Of a stretch of 7,726 nt of DNA, positions 6,630 to 7,726 are shown piece by piece. Where the stretch lies: positions 1-7,726 of the forward strand of contig JAQXRK010000010.1 in assembly GCA_029218485.1 (NCBI GenBank). Direction: 5' to 3'. Source of the DNA: a bacterium. GTDB taxonomy: Bacteria; Bacillota; Clostridia; Christensenellales; CAG-138. Position numbers and translations under genes: made by a program. The notes beneath the pieces were generated by a model. The model ran no database searches, was not told the DNA's origin, and saw nothing but the letters and a program-made list of their open reading frames with translations. Position 1 is the first letter of the stretch, and the number at the start of each line of letters is the position of its first letter.

Positions 6630-6638
6630 TGCTATAAT
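6630..6638 (+). promoter_or_regulatory. Extended -10 promoter of the AlaX gene
   Basis: TGCTATAAT is an extended -10 box with a perfect TATAAT at 6633-6638. No good -35 box lies 16-18 bases upstream, which extended -10 promoters tolerate. Transcription would start near 6645, about 27 bases before the start codon. Confidence 0.65.
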
Positions 6639-6659
6639 ATATCGATAGTATGCAAAATC

Positions 6660-6664
6660 GGAGG
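6660..6664 (+). promoter_or_regulatory. Shine-Dalgarno site of the AlaX gene
   Basis: GGAGG lies seven bases before the ATG at 6672 and fixes that start. It lies downstream of the predicted transcription start. Confidence 0.85.
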
Positions 6665-6671
6665 TTTCCAT

Positions 6672-7726
6672 ATGACCGATCGCCTGTATCTTTCCGACAG
6701 CCACAGGAAAAGCTGCGACGCGAAGGTGCTCTCCTGCGCGCAGACAGCGGATGGCTTCGATATCGTTCTCGACCGCACCGTGTTCTTTCCCAATGCCGGC
6801 GGCCAGCCCTGCGATACCGGGCTGCTGCGCGCGGAGGGGGTCGCCGTGACGGTCACCGGCTGCGACGAAGCGGACGGCGTGCTCCTGCACCATGCGGATG
6901 CCGCGCTGCCCGTGGGCGCCGCCGTGCAGGCCGAAATCGACTGGGCGCGCCGCTTCGACCTCATGCAGCAGCACACCGGCGAGCACCTGCTCTCCTATTC
7001 GGCGTATACGCTGTTTGGCGCGGCGAACGTCGGCTTTCATCTGAACACCGTCTGCGGCACGATCGATCTGGACAAGCCGCTGTCGCCCGAGCAGGTGCGG
7101 CAGATGGAGCACTTTGCAAACGAGCTGGCCGCGCGGGATCTGCCCGTCACCGCCGTCTGTTACGAGAGCGAGGATGCGATCGCCGGCCTGCCGCTTCGCA
7201 AGCAGGCCGAGGGGCTGACCGCGCCGATCCGCATCGTGACGATCGAGGGCGCGGACTGCTGCACCTGCTGCGCGCCGCACTGCTGCCGCACCGGCGAGAT
7301 CGGGCTCCTGTTCCTGACCGACGCGGCGCCGTACAAGGGCGGCACGCGCCTGACCTTCCTGTGCGGGCAGCGGGCGCTGCAGCATGCGCGCGCCATGCAC
7401 GACACGGTGGACCAAATCGCGCGCCGCTTTTCGACCGGGCGCGAGAGCGCGCTTGCGGCGGTGCAGAAGCAGGGCGATGAGCTGAGCGCCGCGAAGAAGC
7501 GGGAGCGGGCGCTTGCGGCGCGGGTGAACGCATCTATCGCTGAAGACCTGCGCCGGAGCGCGGAGGCGATCGGCAAGGCGCGCTTCGTTGCCGCGCGGCT
7601 GGAGGATGTCAGCGCCGCGGATCTGCGCCCGCTCGCGCAGCAGATCGCCGGCGCGGAGCGCACGCTCGTGTTTCTCCTGACCGCGGATGGCGGCCGCGTG
7701 CAGTACCTGCTGCTCGCCGGCGGCGG
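6672..7726 (+). CDS. AlaX-type alanyl-tRNA editing protein, C-terminus cut by the window edge
   Basis: 351 codons are visible and the frame is open to the edge. The protein resembles the free-standing form of the editing half of alanyl-tRNA synthetase, which hydrolyses mischarged Ser- or Gly-tRNA(Ala). It starts with the small beta-barrel domain holding VFFPNAGGQPCDTG (37-50). Next is the zinc-binding editing core with HTGEH (101-105, HxxxH) and CCAPH (199-200 to 203, CxxxH from C199), then RTGEIG (206-211). A charged Ala/Arg/Glu-rich segment (about 245-295), probably coiled-coil, follows. The start of a DHHA1-like C-terminal domain (about 300 onward) is visible, which fits the long AlaX type. 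There is no class II aminoacylation domain before the editing part, and promoter and Shine-Dalgarno support the start at 6672, so it is not a full AlaRS. The stretch 196-205 is unusually cysteine-rich. It is divergent from glgB with no evident functional link. Confidence 0.9.
   Translation, partial: MTDRLYLSDSHRKSCDAKVLSCAQTADGFDIVLDRTVFFPNAGGQPCDTGLLRAEGVAVTVTGCDEADGVLLHHADAALPVGAAVQAEIDWARRFDLMQQHTGEHLLSYSAYTLFGAANVGFHLNTVCGTIDLDKPLSPEQVRQMEHFANELAARDLPVTAVCYESEDAIAGLPLRKQAEGLTAPIRIVTIEGADCCTCCAPHCCRTGEIGLLFLTDAAPYKGGTRLTFLCGQRALQHARAMHDTVDQIARRFSTGRESALAAVQKQGDELSAAKKRERALAARVNASIAEDLRRSAEAIGKARFVAARLEDVSAADLRPLAQQIAGAERTLVFLLTADGGRVQYLLLAGG

Noticed and set aside
6627..7415. Minus-strand frame of 262 codons opposite the AlaX gene
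   Set aside because: The plus-strand frame has recognisable editing motifs, a Shine-Dalgarno site and a promoter; the opposite frame has none.

Overview
The window is GC-rich (clearly above 60 % by eye) and holds a compact glycogen-synthesis operon on the minus strand. A divergent tRNA-editing gene lies at the right end and a partial HAD hydrolase gene at the left end. A catalytic GlgC paired with a degenerate GlgD paralogue is typical of Bacillota. With the high GC and strong Shine-Dalgarno sites, this suggests a GC-rich member of the Clostridia, for example a gut Oscillospirales-like lineage. The lineage is inference.

Layout, right to left on the minus strand: a promoter with a perfect TATAAT (6424-6453) drives glgB (branching enzyme). 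A 106-base gap with a tandem 15-base repeat and GC-rich hairpins follows. Next come glgC (ADP-glucose pyrophosphorylase), glgD (its non-catalytic partner, overlapping glgC by 4 bases) and glgA (glycogen synthase). A roughly 400-base gene-free stretch (150-548) then holds a hairpin with a T-tract as candidate terminator and two 76-base imperfect direct repeats. The 5' end of a HAD-family phosphatase-like gene (149 to 1) runs off the left edge. On the plus strand, an extended -10 promoter (6630-6638) precedes an AlaX-type alanyl-tRNA editing gene that runs off the right edge.

The genes form one pathway. GlgC, probably in complex with GlgD, makes ADP-glucose from glucose-1-phosphate and ATP. GlgA adds the glucose to alpha-1,4 chains and GlgB introduces alpha-1,6 branches. 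No phosphorylase (glgP) or debranching enzyme is present, so breakdown genes must lie elsewhere if they exist. The AlaX gene has no evident functional link to glycogen; it shares only the divergent intergenic region.

I see no strong case for a new biological system. The points most worth a second look are the fully degraded active site of GlgD, the intergenic repeats, and the cysteine-dense zinc motif of the AlaX protein.
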